This document shows, piece after piece, positions 16,041 through 25,475 of a stretch of 41,949 nucleotides of DNA (its first letter is position 1; each line of letters begins with the position of its first letter). The stretch covers positions 1 through 41,949 of the forward strand of contig CANRKJ010000022.1 in assembly GCA_947631185.1 (NCBI GenBank). The letters run 5' to 3'. A model generated the notes under the pieces. That model did not search any database, was not told where the DNA came from, and worked only from the letters and a program-made list of their open reading frames with translations. The position numbers and the translations under genes were made by a program. The DNA is from an uncultured Clostridia bacterium (GTDB lineage Bacteria > Bacillota > Clostridia > TANB77 > CAG-508).

Positions 16041-19000
16041 GAGCTTCTGTAGAACTAAATATACTCATAGTTTCTTTATCATCTAAAGGAACTTTAGTTG
16101 GATCATATCCAGTTATGTCTTGAAGCATTCTTATAATAGTTGGATCATCATGACCAAGAATATCTAATTTTAATAAGTTTTGATCTATTGAGTGATAATC
16201 AAAATGTGTTGTTATTATATCTGAAGATGCATCATCTGCTGGATGTTGAACAGGAGTAAATTCATATATTTCTCTACCTTTTGGTACAACTATTATTCCT
16301 CCTGGGTGTTGACCTGTCGTTCTTTTTATTCCAGTACATCCTACTGATAAACGCGTTATTTCTGCATTACTTACTGGAATTTCTTTATCCTCAAAATATC
16401 CTCTAACATAGCCATATGCAGTTTTATCAGCAACAGTACCAACAGTTCCAGCTTTAAATGTTGTTCCTTTTCCAAATATAACTTCAGTATATTTATGTGC
16501 CTTTGCTTGATATTCTCCAGAAAAATTCAAATCTATATCAGGTTCCTTATCACCTTTAAATCCCAAGAATGTTTCAAATGGGATATCCATACCATCTTTA
16601 TCAAATTTATGTCCACATTTTGGGCAATTTTTATCAGGCAAATCAAATCCATTTATTACTCCATAATCTGTAAAATCAGAATATTTACATTTAGGACATC
16701 TATAATGAGCAGGTAAAGAATTTACTTCTGTAATACCTGTCATAAATGCTACTAAAGAAGAACCTACAGAACCACGAGATCCAACTATATAGCCATCTTC
16801 ATTAGATTTCCAAACTAATTTTTGAGCAATAATATACATAACAGAATATCCATTTGAAATTATTGAATTTAGTTCTCTATCTAATCTTGATTTTACTATT
16901 TCTGGTAACTCTTCTCCATATAGCCTGTGTGCTTTTTCATATGCAATATTTTTTATATCTTCTTCACAACCAGGAATATGTGGTGCACATTTTTCTGGAG
17001 AAATCGGACTTATATTTTCACACATATCAGATATCAAATTAGTATTTGTAACAACTACTTCATAAGCTTTTTCTTCACCCAAATATTCGAATTCTTTTAA
17101 CATTTCTTCTGTTGTTCTAAGATATAGTGGAGGCTGAAAATCAGCATCATCATACTTTTGACCGGCCATTAAAATTCTTCTATAAATTTCATCTTCAGGA
17201 TCCATAAAGTGTACATCACATGTAGCTACGACTAATTTATTTAAACTTTCTCCTAATTCTACTATTTTTTTATTTATATTTATTAAATCTTCTTCTGAAT
17301 TTACACTTCCATTTCTAAGTAAATGCATATTGTTTCCAATTGGTTGAATTTCTAAATAATCATAATCATTTGCTATTTGTTCAATTTCACTATCAGACTT
17401 TCCTTCTAAAATAGCTCTATATAATTCACCTGCTTCACATGCACTTCCTAATATTAATCCTTCTGAAAATTGTTTGTATAAAGATTTAAGTATACGAGGT
17501 TTTCTATAAAAATATTTTACATGCGAATATGAAACTAATTTGTATAAATTTTTTAATCCTACATAATTTTTAGTGAGTATAATTGCATGAAAAGTAGTTA
17601 ATTTTTTATATAAATCTGGATCTTTTTTCAAATCAAAGACTTCATTTATTTCATCTAATGTTTTTATTTCTTTTTTTCTTAATTTTTCAAGCATCACGTT
17701 AAAAACTTTAACCGTAGTATCTACATCATCTAAAGCTCTATGTGCCACTAATACTTCTATTTCCAATCTAGATGCTATTGCACCCAATTTATACTTTTTA
17801 AAATCTGGAAATAATACTTTTGCTAGAGCTAAAGTATCTAAATATGTATTATCAAATTTTAATCCTAATTTTTTGCTATTATATTTTAAAAAGCCAACAT
17901 CAAATCTTGCATTATGAGCCACAATAACTGAATCACCAACAAAATCTATTATTTTTGGCATTACTTTGTCAATTGTCTCAGCATCTTTAACCATTTCATC
18001 TGTTATATGAGTAACTTCTGTTACTCTAGGTGGAATAGGTTTTTCTGGATTAACAAAACATGAAAATTCATCAACTACTTTTCCATTTACTACTTTCATT
18101 ATTCCAACTTCTGTAATCTTTTCGGTTTTTGGAGAAAAACCTGTTGTTTCTAAATCTAACACACAGTATGTAGTATCATCTATATTTTGATTTTTTGAAT
18201 CTACTACAATTGGCGGAACATCATCATTAACCAAATATGCTTCAACACCATAAATTACTTTTAAATCTTTATTATTTACTCCTAATAAATGATATGCATC
18301 TGGAAAAGACTGAACAACACCATGATCTGTTATAGCAATTGATTTCATCCCCCATTTCATGGCTCTTTTTAATAAATCCTGACAAGATGTAACTGCATCC
18401 ATTTGACTCATTTGAGTATGCATATGAAGTTCTACTCTTTTTACTTTACTGTTATCCATTCTAACTTGCTTTTTTGTTCCTTCAGTCTCTAGAATTATAT
18501 TTGACATAACAGTTACTTCTTTTGAATAATTATCATATTTTGCTACACCATCTATTTTTAAACCTTTAGAATTTTTAATTCTTTTCTCTACTTCACCAGC
18601 TATTTCAGGCGAAATAAAAGCTTTACAAGAAATAGTACTAGATCCATCATAAACATTATATGTAAGAAGGACTCTTTCACTATTATCCTTTTTTATTTTA
18701 ATCGTTCTAGAATCAATACTTCCTGAAACTAATTCACCAGATAGAACGACTCTTTTCTCTTCATTTTCGTTCAATCCTGCAATATCTTTTATTTTTACTA
18801 GTTCTCCCCTAAGATTCATTGTTCGTCCTAAAATCAAAGGAGATGGTCCATCATCAGTCATTTCAATAACTGGCGCTAGTTCACCTTTTTCTATAAGTTT
18901 TTGTTCTTCTTCTTTTTTCTTTTCAATTTCTTCTAATTTTATTTTTTCCTCTGCTTCTTTTTGTTTAGCTAAAATTTGTTTTTTATTCTCAGCTTCTAAT

Positions 19001-19554
19001 AAAGCCTCTTCATACATTCTTTTTTTACTTTCTTCTTCTTCATGCCTTCTCATTTCCTCAAGTTTTTGTTCATAATCATCATCAATGTTTTCTTCAAAGG
19101 TAACTTTATATTTATTACCATACAAATTACAAAATATATGTTCTAATCCTTTATCAAATTTTTTTGATTCTAAAAATTCTTTTCCTTTAATTTTTAATTC
19201 AACATTAACATTATTATTATCTATCTTTAAAAAACTTCCTGTAAGCATAGCTTTACTAAAAGGCTCTCTTTTAGCTATGTACATTATTATATTTTTCCAT
19301 TCGTTTTGTAAATCTGGTTCGATAACAACACCATCTTCATATTTTACATCAATTAAAGTCTTCGAAACATTAAACTTTTTACATAAAAAATCTTCAAAAC
19401 TTGATATATCTACAATACTAATTTTTTTGCCAGCCAATACATTCATTTGTAATTTATTTGTTTTTTTAAATAAATTTATATTCTCAATTTTTGATTCAGT
19501 TAAATTATTTTCAATTTGATAATCTTTGAATACTTCATTTATGTATTTTTGCAT
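16009..19554 (-). CDS. polC: DNA polymerase III PolC, N-terminal and catalytic part
   Basis: The replicative polymerase of low-GC Gram-positives. In order: N-terminal domain (about 1-160), a Lys/Glu-rich coiled coil (about 165-230), an OB-fold (about 245-365), the first half of the PHP domain (VELHMHTQMSQMDAVT; ITDHGVVQ), the inserted DnaQ-type 3'-5' exonuclease (YCVLDLETTGF, VAHNARFDVGF, HRALDDVDTT), the second half of PHP, then the polymerase core. The core has GSRGSVGSSLVAFMTG, a four-cysteine zinc site (CPKC and CPKCG) and the catalytic PDIDLNFSGEYQ. The protein should be about 1470 residues; here it ends after 1181 with a shifted tail (RSYSRSNSF). ATG 19554 has GAGGTG upstream. It lies 13 bases after the PH-domain gene in the frr-uppS-cdsA-rseP run, a usual Firmicute context. 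Confidence 0.95.
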   Translation of the reverse strand: MQKYINEVFKDYQIENNLTESKIENINLFKKTNKLQMNVLAGKKISIVDISSFEDFLCKKFNVSKTLIDVKYEDGVVIEPDLQNEWKNIIMYIAKREPFSKAMLTGSFLKIDNNNVNVELKIKGKEFLESKKFDKGLEHIFCNLYGNKYKVTFEENIDDDYEQKLEEMRRHEEEESKKRMYEEALLEAENKKQILAKQKEAEEKIKLEEIEKKKEEEQKLIEKGELAPVIEMTDDGPSPLILGRTMNLRGELVKIKDIAGLNENEEKRVVLSGELVSGSIDSRTIKIKKDNSERVLLTYNVYDGSSTISCKAFISPEIAGEVEKRIKNSKGLKIDGVAKYDNYSKEVTVMSNIILETEGTKKQVRMDNSKVKRVELHMHTQMSQMDAVTSCQDLLKRAMKWGMKSIAITDHGVVQSFPDAYHLLGVNNKDLKVIYGVEAYLVNDDVPPIVVDSKNQNIDDTTYCVLDLETTGFSPKTEKITEVGIMKVVNGKVVDEFSCFVNPEKPIPPRVTEVTHITDEMVKDAETIDKVMPKIIDFVGDSVIVAHNARFDVGFLKYNSKKLGLKFDNTYLDTLALAKVLFPDFKKYKLGAIASRLEIEVLVAHRALDDVDTTVKVFNVMLEKLRKKEIKTLDEINEVFDLKKDPDLYKKLTTFHAIILTKNYVGLKNLYKLVSYSHVKYFYRKPRILKSLYKQFSEGLILGSACEAGELYRAILEGKSDSEIEQIANDYDYLEIQPIGNNMHLLRNGSVNSEEDLININKKIVELGESLNKLVVATCDVHFMDPEDEIYRRILMAGQKYDDADFQPPLYLRTTEEMLKEFEYLGEEKAYEVVVTNTNLISDMCENISPISPEKCAPHIPGCEEDIKNIAYEKAHRLYGEELPEIVKSRLDRELNSIISNGYSVMYIIAQKLVWKSNEDGYIVGSRGSVGSSLVAFMTGITEVNSLPAHYRCPKCKYSDFTDYGVINGFDLPDKNCPKCGHKFDKDGMDIPFETFLGFKGDKEPDIDLNFSGEYQAKAHKYTEVIFGKGTTFKAGTVGTVADKTAYGYVRGYFEDKEIPVSNAEITRLSVGCTGIKRTTGQHPGGIIVVPKGREIYEFTPVQHPADDASSDIITTHFDYHSIDQNLLKLDILGHDDPTIIRMLQDITGYDPTKVPLDDKETMSIFSSTEALRSYSRSNSF

Positions 19555-19567
19555 TTTTCACCTCGTA

Positions 19568-20128
19568 TTAGCCAATTTTTGTTCCAATTAAATCAGTTAA
19601 TTTTTTAAATACTTCTTCAGCATTAGCAACATCTTCCATAATTATTCCTTTAAAAATTATACCTGTCTCTTTATTTATAATATTAAAATTTCCTAATCCA
19701 AATTTTTTTTGAAATCTTCTTCTATTTAAGGTAATATCTCTTATTTGTGAATATTTTAATACTTTTTGTCTATGAATAAATAAAAAATTAAATCTATATA
19801 CAACTTTTGTTTCATAAAAAGTAAGTTTTGTACCCATAGCTTTTCTTTTACTAAAAAACATACTAATTCCTAAAATAAAAGATACAAATAAAATACATAA
19901 AACTGCAGAAAGGAAATTTTTGCTTAAAATAGCTAATAAAACTATTAATATACAAAACATTATCCATTCCATATTAACCAAAAGATTATATTTTGGATTA
20001 AATTTCCTAACTATATTCATCAAAACAACATTATCATTATCAGAAGCTTTATCTTTTTGCATTTTTTCATAACAATTTTTACACAAAGTTCCATTTTGTA
20101 TAACAATTCCACAATTTTTACATCTCAT
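19568..20128 (-). CDS. Zinc-ribbon, two-TM, PH-like domain protein
   Basis: A 186-residue protein of unknown role. It starts with a short zinc ribbon (CKNCG at residues 3-7 and CKNC at about 16-19). A linker and two hydrophobic segments (about 52-92) follow. The C-terminal beta-rich domain (about 100-180; TKLTFYETKVVYRF, KYSQIRDITLNRRRFQKKFGLG) resembles the bacterial PH domain family (YdbS/YdbT-like, bPH2). The arrangement suggests a small membrane adaptor. ATG 20128 has GGAGAG upstream. It lies between rseP and polC with tight spacing, so it is co-transcribed with them. Confidence 0.65.
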   Translation of the reverse strand: MRCKNCGIVIQNGTLCKNCYEKMQKDKASDNDNVVLMNIVRKFNPKYNLLVNMEWIMFCILIVLLAILSKNFLSAVLCILFVSFILGISMFFSKRKAMGTKLTFYETKVVYRFNFLFIHRQKVLKYSQIRDITLNRRRFQKKFGLGNFNIINKETGIIFKGIIMEDVANAEEVFKKLTDLIGTKIG

Positions 20129-20143
20129 AGCTATCTCTCCAAA

Positions 20144-21391
20144 TTAAAAAATTCTTATAACATCATTAAACGAAATATATAAAGATAGAAAAATTATCAA
20201 TGAAAAACCAATTAACTGAATTTTTAGTTCTAATTCTTCTTTTAATGGCTTTCTTCTTATTGCTTCTATTATTAAAAGAAGTAATCTTCCTCCATCTAAC
20301 GCAGGAATAGGTAATAAATTAGAAACACCTAATGATAAAGATATTATACTCAAAAAATAAATAAATTGAGATATACCATTTGTTTTAACAATAACATTAG
20401 AAATTCCAATCGGTCCCATCATTTGATCCATTTTTACATTACCTTTTATTAGCATCATTAAATTATCACCAATTGCTTTAATATAAGAAATACTTTCCCA
20501 AAATCCATAGTATATTCTATTTTTTATATTAGAATCTGCTTTTTTAAGCATTACACCAAGAACTAAGGTTTCTACATTTTCTGGTTCAAGTACAGCTGTA
20601 AATTCTTCTCCTTTTCTGTTTATGATAAATTTTATTTCATCAGAATTAATATTTTTTGCAATTTCTAAAGGATCCTCTGTTCTTAAATCATTTATCCCTA
20701 TTATTTTATCTCCAGCTTTTAATCCAGCTTTTTCGGCAGGACTATTTTCTTGAATATATTGAATTTCTGATGTAGCAGACTCTTCTGTACCAAAATATAT
20801 CCCTACATAACTATTAACTGTTTTACTAGCTTTTACTGTTATGTTTTTTTCCTCACCATCTCTTAAAACAATTAATTTGATATTTTCATCTTTTGTATTA
20901 TTTAATCCCTCATCCAAATCAGATTTTAAATGTATTTTTTTTCCATTAACTTCTTTGATTACATCTCCAGCTTTTATACTAGATAAATTTTCACTATATT
21001 CAGGAATTATACTATCTATTGTAGTAGATACTTCATTGAAATTAATTGATACTAAAGAAAAATAAACCACTAATCCAAATACTATATTTACAGTAGCACC
21101 TGCAACTACTATTGCCATTTTCTTCCAAACAGAAGCACTACTAAAAGAACCTTCTTGATCAATTCTTTCACTTTCTCCTAACATATCTACATATCCACCA
21201 AAAGGTATAATTCTTAAAGTATATTTGGTTTCTTTACCTTGATATGAATAAACTCGTGGTCCAAATCCAATTGCAAACTCTCTAACTTTTACCTTGCAGG
21301 CTTTTGCCATTAGGAAATGGCCACCTTCGTGTATAAAAACCAAAAATCCTAATACAAAAATTATTTTTAATGCACCTATAATAAAACTCAA
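20144..21391 (-). CDS. rseP: Site-2 membrane protease RseP (RasP)
   Basis: Intramembrane M50 zinc protease that cleaves anti-sigma factors and leftover signal peptides. It has the zinc motif HEGGH in the first transmembrane segment, GFGPRVYSY and the RIIPFGGYVDMLGE strip. One PDZ domain has its ligand loop around SPAEKAGLKAGDKIIGIN, and the second catalytic motif is in NLLPIPALDGGRLL. There are four transmembrane segments. The longer open frame from 21409 is not the start: its first six codons contain the AGGAGG site itself. The real start is TTG at 21391, six bases after AGGAGG, giving 415 residues and ten bases of clearance from cdsA. Confidence 0.95.
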   Translation of the reverse strand: MSFIIGALKIIFVLGFLVFIHEGGHFLMAKACKVKVREFAIGFGPRVYSYQGKETKYTLRIIPFGGYVDMLGESERIDQEGSFSSASVWKKMAIVVAGATVNIVFGLVVYFSLVSINFNEVSTTIDSIIPEYSENLSSIKAGDVIKEVNGKKIHLKSDLDEGLNNTKDENIKLIVLRDGEEKNITVKASKTVNSYVGIYFGTEESATSEIQYIQENSPAEKAGLKAGDKIIGINDLRTEDPLEIAKNINSDEIKFIINRKGEEFTAVLEPENVETLVLGVMLKKADSNIKNRIYYGFWESISYIKAIGDNLMMLIKGNVKMDQMMGPIGISNVIVKTNGISQFIYFLSIISLSLGVSNLLPIPALDGGRLLLLIIEAIRRKPLKEELELKIQLIGFSLIIFLSLYISFNDVIRIF

Positions 21392-21401
21392 TTTTTTCCT
21401 C

Positions 21402-22211
21402 CTAACCAAGCAATATTATAAAACTATAATATGCAAATGGAGCAATAAATATAATACTATCTATTCTATCTATCATTCCACCATGTCCTGGAAATAAATC
21501 ACTAAAATCTTTTACGTCAAAGTGTCTTTTTACAACTGAAGCAGAAAAATCTCCAACTTGTCCTAATATTCCTAAAATAGCACAAATAATTGCTATATAT
21601 AAATAATTCATATTCAAGTTATAAGTTTTATTGACAAAAACTGTATATAATAGACTCAAAACTACAGCTCCAACTAAACCAGCTATACACCCTTCTATAG
21701 TTTTATTGGGACTAATTTTACTAAATTTATGTTTTCCGAAATGTTTACCAATAATATAAGCAAAAATATCTGATCCCCAAGATGATAATATTACATACCA
21801 AAAATATATTTTACCATTTTCTTTACCATATAATAGTGGTAAAAAAATTATAAGAGATATTAGATAGATTACTCCAGCAATGGTATATGCAACATCTTTA
21901 TATGTAGTTTTTCCATCTGTTATTATAACTTTCATGAATAAAAATAGTAAAAAAACTGGAATTATCATTGGCAAAATCTTCATCCACAAATCCACTGGTA
22001 TTATATGTATAAAAGCAATGAAAATAGCTGGTATATAAGCTAACCAAGAAATCACATTACATGTGTTTTTTGCACATTTACTATATTCATAAATACTTCT
22101 AATCGCAATTAATGATACTATAATATCTAATATTTTTATATTAGCAAACATAAATACAGCCACTACTATTGGAATACCAACAACAGTAGTAATAATTCTT
22201 TTCATATTCAT
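21402..22211 (-). CDS. cdsA: Phosphatidate cytidylyltransferase CdsA
   Basis: Makes CDP-diacylglycerol from phosphatidic acid and CTP, the branch point of phospholipid synthesis. A 269-residue polytopic protein with about eight hydrophobic segments. The C-terminal CdsA signature is visible at about 225-250: SVVKRHFDVKDFSDLFPGHG followed by GMIDRIDS. Two nearby ATGs (22211 and 22205) are possible; AAGGA sits upstream of the first. It lies between uppS and rseP in the standard frr-uppS-cdsA-rseP order. Confidence 0.96.
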   Translation of the reverse strand: MNMKRIITTVVGIPIVVAVFMFANIKILDIIVSLIAIRSIYEYSKCAKNTCNVISWLAYIPAIFIAFIHIIPVDLWMKILPMIIPVFLLFLFMKVIITDGKTTYKDVAYTIAGVIYLISLIIFLPLLYGKENGKIYFWYVILSSWGSDIFAYIIGKHFGKHKFSKISPNKTIEGCIAGLVGAVVLSLLYTVFVNKTYNLNMNYLYIAIICAILGILGQVGDFSASVVKRHFDVKDFSDLFPGHGGMIDRIDSIIFIAPFAYYSFIILLG

Positions 22212-22232
22212 AATAATTTTTCCTTTTTAATT

Positions 22233-22940
22233 TTATTTTCCACCAAATTTTCTATTTCTTTTATTATATTCTTCTATACAATAATCTAAATCTTCTGTAG
22301 TAAAATCTGGCCAATTTTTTTCTAGAAATATGAATTCAGAATATACTAATTGCCAAGGCAAAAAATTACTAAGTCTATATTCTCCACTTGTTCTTATTAA
22401 TAAATCTGGATCAGGCATTCCAGAAGTATATAAATAATTGTTAAAATTTTCTTCTGTAATTGAATTTTCATCTAAAATTCCTTTTTTAACATCTTTAGAA
22501 ATATTTTTTACAGCTTTAAGTATTTCATCTCGCCCTCCATAATTAAGAGCAACTGCAAAAGTAGTTCCTGTATTATTTTTCGTTCTTTCTATTGCATCAT
22601 TAATACTTTTTTGTAAATCATCTCTTAAAGCTGTTATATCTCCTAACACCTTTATAATAATGTTTTCTGTTTCAGCTTTTTTGCTATATTTATCAAGATA
22701 AGTTTTTAATAAATACATCAAACTTGAAACCTCTTCTTCACTTCTTTTCCAATTTTCTGTGGAAAACGCATATACAGTAATATATTTAAGTCCAATTTTA
22801 TTAGCATATTCAACTATTTTTTCTATAGTTTTTGCACCTTCTGAATGTCCCATTTTTATTGGAATTTTTTTACTCTTTGCCCATCTTCTATTTCCATCCA
22901 TTATAATAGCAACATGAGCAGGTAGATTTTCCTTATTCAT
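22233..22940 (-). CDS. uppS: Undecaprenyl diphosphate synthase UppS
   Basis: cis-Prenyltransferase that extends farnesyl diphosphate to the C55 carrier lipid. It starts with the diagnostic HVAIIMDGNRRWAKSK (catalytic Asp and adjacent Arg), then GHSEGAKT, YAFSTENWKRS and, near the C-terminus, PDLLIRTSGEYRLSNFLPWQ and the FTEFIFLEKNWPDF equivalent (YSEFIFLEKNWPDF). Length 235 is normal. ATG 22940 has AAGGAG upstream. It lies 18 bases after frr. Confidence 0.97.
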   Translation of the reverse strand: MNKENLPAHVAIIMDGNRRWAKSKKIPIKMGHSEGAKTIEKIVEYANKIGLKYITVYAFSTENWKRSEEEVSSLMYLLKTYLDKYSKKAETENIIIKVLGDITALRDDLQKSINDAIERTKNNTGTTFAVALNYGGRDEILKAVKNISKDVKKGILDENSITEENFNNYLYTSGMPDPDLLIRTSGEYRLSNFLPWQLVYSEFIFLEKNWPDFTTEDLDYCIEEYNKRNRKFGGK

Positions 22941-22958
22941 ATTTTAAGCTCCTTAAAT

Positions 22959-23510
22959 TTAAATAGACATAACTTCTTTTTCTTTATCTTCTAGCATTTT
23001 ATCTATTTCAGAAATATATTTATCTGTTAATTTTTGAATGCTCTCCTCATCTTTTGCCAGTTCATCCTCTGTTATTATATTATCTTTATTTGCTTTTTTA
23101 GAACTATCAATTCCATCTCTTCTTATTGATCTAATACTTACTTTAGTTTCTTCTGCCATTTTCTTAATATCTTTTACTAATTCTTTTCTTCTTTCCTCTG
23201 TAAGTTCAGGGAAATTTAATCTTATAACTTTTCCATCATTATTAGGATTTAAACCAATATCTGATGCAATAATAGCTTTTTCAATTTCTTTTAATACACT
23301 AATATCCCATGGTTGAATAACTATCATTCTAGCTTCAGGAACTGAAATTCCAGCAACTTGATTTATAGGAGTTGGAACACCATAATAATCTATAGATATT
23401 TTATTTAATATTGATGGATTAGCTCTTCCAGCTCTAACCTCTGATAAATTTTCAGAAAAAACACTAATTGTTTTTTTCATTCTTTCTTCAAAACTTGACA
23501 AATCTGACAT
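22959..23510 (-). CDS. frr: Ribosome recycling factor
   Basis: RRF splits post-termination ribosomes together with EF-G. The 183 residues show the usual features: the [20 protein letters not shown] start, the [20 protein letters not shown] block at about 28-47 and a long charged helix near the C-terminus. ATG 23510 is preceded by TAGGAGG. The usual upstream genes pyrH, tsf and rpsB are absent: a 387-base intergenic region and greA lie upstream instead. It is the first gene of the run to DUF1294. Confidence 0.97.
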   Translation of the reverse strand: MSDLSSFEERMKKTISVFSENLSEVRAGRANPSILNKISIDYYGVPTPINQVAGISVPEARMIVIQPWDISVLKEIEKAIIASDIGLNPNNDGKVIRLNFPELTEERRKELVKDIKKMAEETKVSIRSIRRDGIDSSKKANKDNIITEDELAKDEESIQKLTDKYISEIDKMLEDKEKEVMSI

Positions 23511-23866
23511 AAAAACCTCCTAATTATATTATTTGATATATTTTTATAATATTTAAATATTAAAATGTATAAATTATATTTAATTGATTTTATTTTATCT
23601 TTTTATTGCATTTCTTTCATTTTAACATTAATAAAATTTTTAAGTATTGTATCATAAAACAAAAAAAAATACAGTATTTTTTTTCATTTTATTTAATTTT
23701 TATCACACAAAATTATAACGTTGCTATTTATATAGCGAACTTTAAATATTAAAATGTTAAAAATTATTGTAATGTCTACGACCGTTGTTCTCACACAAAA
23801 ATTTAGTAGAAATTTTCTGTGGAATGTTTTATATTATAGTAAATTTGGAGAACTTTCATATAATAT
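23511..23866 (-). promoter_or_regulatory. Leader/promoter region of the frr-uppS-cdsA-rseP-polC run
   Basis: About 350 bases without a gene. The best promoter on the minus strand is an extended -10, TGATACAAT, with TACAAT at 23646-23651, but its -35 is only a T-run. Further TATAAT boxes on the minus strand lie at 23712-23717 and 23833-23838, both without good -35 boxes. Two imperfect hairpins are visible, at about 23719-23741 (GCTAT/ATAGC core) and about 23799-23831 (AAAATTT/AAATTTT core). I see no open frame with a ribosome site. Confidence 0.4.
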
Positions 23867-23892
23867 AAAAAATAGAAGGATAAAATCCTTCC
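23867..23892 (-). terminator. Rho-independent terminator of greA
   Basis: A 7-base-pair stem, GAAGGAT / ATCCTTC (23875-23881 and 23885-23891), loop of three. On the minus strand it is followed by TATTTTTTAT. It lies six bases past the greA stop. Confidence 0.75.
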
Positions 23893-23897
23893 GAAAT

Positions 23898-24371
23898 TTA
23901 TTTTTTTATAGATAATATTTTCATTTTTATAACACCTGAAGGAGCTTCAACATTAACTATTTGATTTTTCTTTTTTCCCATTAATGCTTTTCCTATTGGT
24001 GATTCATTAGATATCTTATTTTGAGATAAATCAACTTCTGTTGTTCCTACTATTGTATAAACCAAATCTTCATCAAATTCCATATCGTGTACTTTAACAA
24101 TATTTCCTACTTGAACAGTTTCTGTATCGATTTCTGATTCATCTATTATTCTAGCAAATCTAATTTTTTGCTCTAACTCTGCAATTTTATTTTCATTAGC
24201 AGCTTGAGCATTTTTAGCTTCATCATATTCAGAATTTTCAGATAAATCTCCAAATCCTAGAGCAACTTTTATTCTTTCAGCTATTTCTTGTCTTTTAACT
24301 GTTTTTAATTCTTCTAGTTCTGCTTCTAATTTATCATATCCTTCTTGTGTTACTAAAAATTCTTTTTCCAT
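23898..24371 (-). CDS. greA: Transcription elongation factor GreA
   Basis: Rescues backtracked RNA polymerase by stimulating transcript cleavage. The N-terminal coiled coil (about 1-75) carries the acidic tip in GFGDLSENSEYDEAKNAQA. The C-terminal FKBP-like domain includes SPIGKALMGKKKNQIVNVEAP. Length 157 is normal. ATG 24371 has AGAAGGGA upstream. It has its own strong promoter and terminator, so it is a single-gene unit between the unrecognised gene and frr. Confidence 0.97.
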   Translation of the reverse strand: MEKEFLVTQEGYDKLEAELEELKTVKRQEIAERIKVALGFGDLSENSEYDEAKNAQAANENKIAELEQKIRFARIIDESEIDTETVQVGNIVKVHDMEFDEDLVYTIVGTTEVDLSQNKISNESPIGKALMGKKKNQIVNVEAPSGVIKMKILSIKK

Positions 24372-24435
24372 TTTACACCATTCCCTTCTAATATCTTAAA
24401 AACTTGGAATTTGTCCTAAAATTTATTTCCACACT

Positions 24436-24464
24436 ATAATAAGATTTATTTCATTTTTTGTCAA
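24436..24464 (-). promoter_or_regulatory. Strong SigA-type promoter of greA
   Basis: -35 TTGACA (24459-24464), 17-base spacer, -10 TATTAT (24436-24441) on the minus strand. It overlaps the last codons of the upstream unrecognised gene and leaves a leader of about 58 bases. Confidence 0.8.
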
Positions 24465-25389
24465 GTATTTTCTTAACATCTTGAAAAAAATCTTCTATCT
24501 TTATAATTCCATTTTCATTTTCTAAACAGATAATTTGTATTTCATCTTTTTGTATCTCATTAAGTATATTAGATATACTTGTTCTTTTTTTTATAAAACT
24601 CTCATATACATTCATATAATTGAAATTATAAAAAAGCTCACTATATATAAGATATTTATTTGGCATAGCTATTTGAATTTTAGTTACATTAATTCCAGAA
24701 AAATCTTTTTTATTTATTTCATATTTATTACCTAAATTTATAAAACAAGCTTTATTATAAATCGTGTATTTCTTTATTCTATCTTCACTAAAATCAATAT
24801 TTACAATAATGTTGGATTTATTTAAACTTTTTCGATAATTATTTACTAAATTTATTTCAATTCCACAATCTTTAAAATATTTTTCTTCTATTTTTGAAAA
24901 TCTTTTAATATTACTCGTAACCACAGTTACCAATTTAAATCTACTTGCTAATAATTTTATATATTCTATAACTATTTCATAATCTGAATCTACTAAAAAA
25001 GCAATTTCATCAGTTTCAAAATCTTTTTTAGAAATATCATAAATATAATCTAATATATTTATAAGCATATATTTCATGCACCATAATCCATCACATATGT
25101 TTATTTCGTTTTCTTTAAAAAAATTCAAAACTTCATCTTTGTAAAACAATTCATCAGATATACAAACATTTTTCTGCCCTGTAATTTTTATTATTTTTTT
25201 TATTTTATTTATATATCTTTTATTAATTCTTGGAATAACATAAATAAATTTATCTTCCAATTTTTTCTTAACTACAATGCCAATTATAGACTTTATATTC
25301 CATATTATTCTTCTAAAATTTCCAAATTTAATATATTCATTTTCAGTTAAATAATCTTCATTATTTATTCCTAATTCAAAATACAACAT
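24451..25389 (-). CDS. Unrecognised Lys/Ile/Asn-rich protein, possible Rossmann-type domain
   Basis: I do not recognise this 312-residue protein. It lacks a signal peptide and transmembrane segments. The middle part (about 135-215) has an alternating pattern, DEIAFLVDSDYEIVIEY then KLVTVVTSNIKRF and SNIIVNIDF, that looks like a Rossmann-type strand-helix series, but no glycine-rich nucleotide loop is present. The C-terminal third has FINLGNKYEINKKDFSGINV and KIQIAMPNKYLIYSE. The open frame begins with GTG at 25401, but that codon overlaps the GAGGTGG ribosome site; ATG 25389, eight bases after it, is the likely start. Base composition matches the neighbours. It lies between the hairpin-repeat cluster and the greA promoter. 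Confidence 0.6.
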   Translation of the reverse strand: MLYFELGINNEDYLTENEYIKFGNFRRIIWNIKSIIGIVVKKKLEDKFIYVIPRINKRYINKIKKIIKITGQKNVCISDELFYKDEVLNFFKENEINICDGLWCMKYMLINILDYIYDISKKDFETDEIAFLVDSDYEIVIEYIKLLASRFKLVTVVTSNIKRFSKIEEKYFKDCGIEINLVNNYRKSLNKSNIIVNIDFSEDRIKKYTIYNKACFINLGNKYEINKKDFSGINVTKIQIAMPNKYLIYSELFYNFNYMNVYESFIKKRTSISNILNEIQKDEIQIICLENENGIIKIEDFFQDVKKILDKK

Positions 25390-25475
25390 AAGCTTATCCA
25401 CCTCTATATTAATATATTAAGAATAATTTATTTTAGAACAAATATATTTTATAAAATTAAATATTGTAAATTTTC

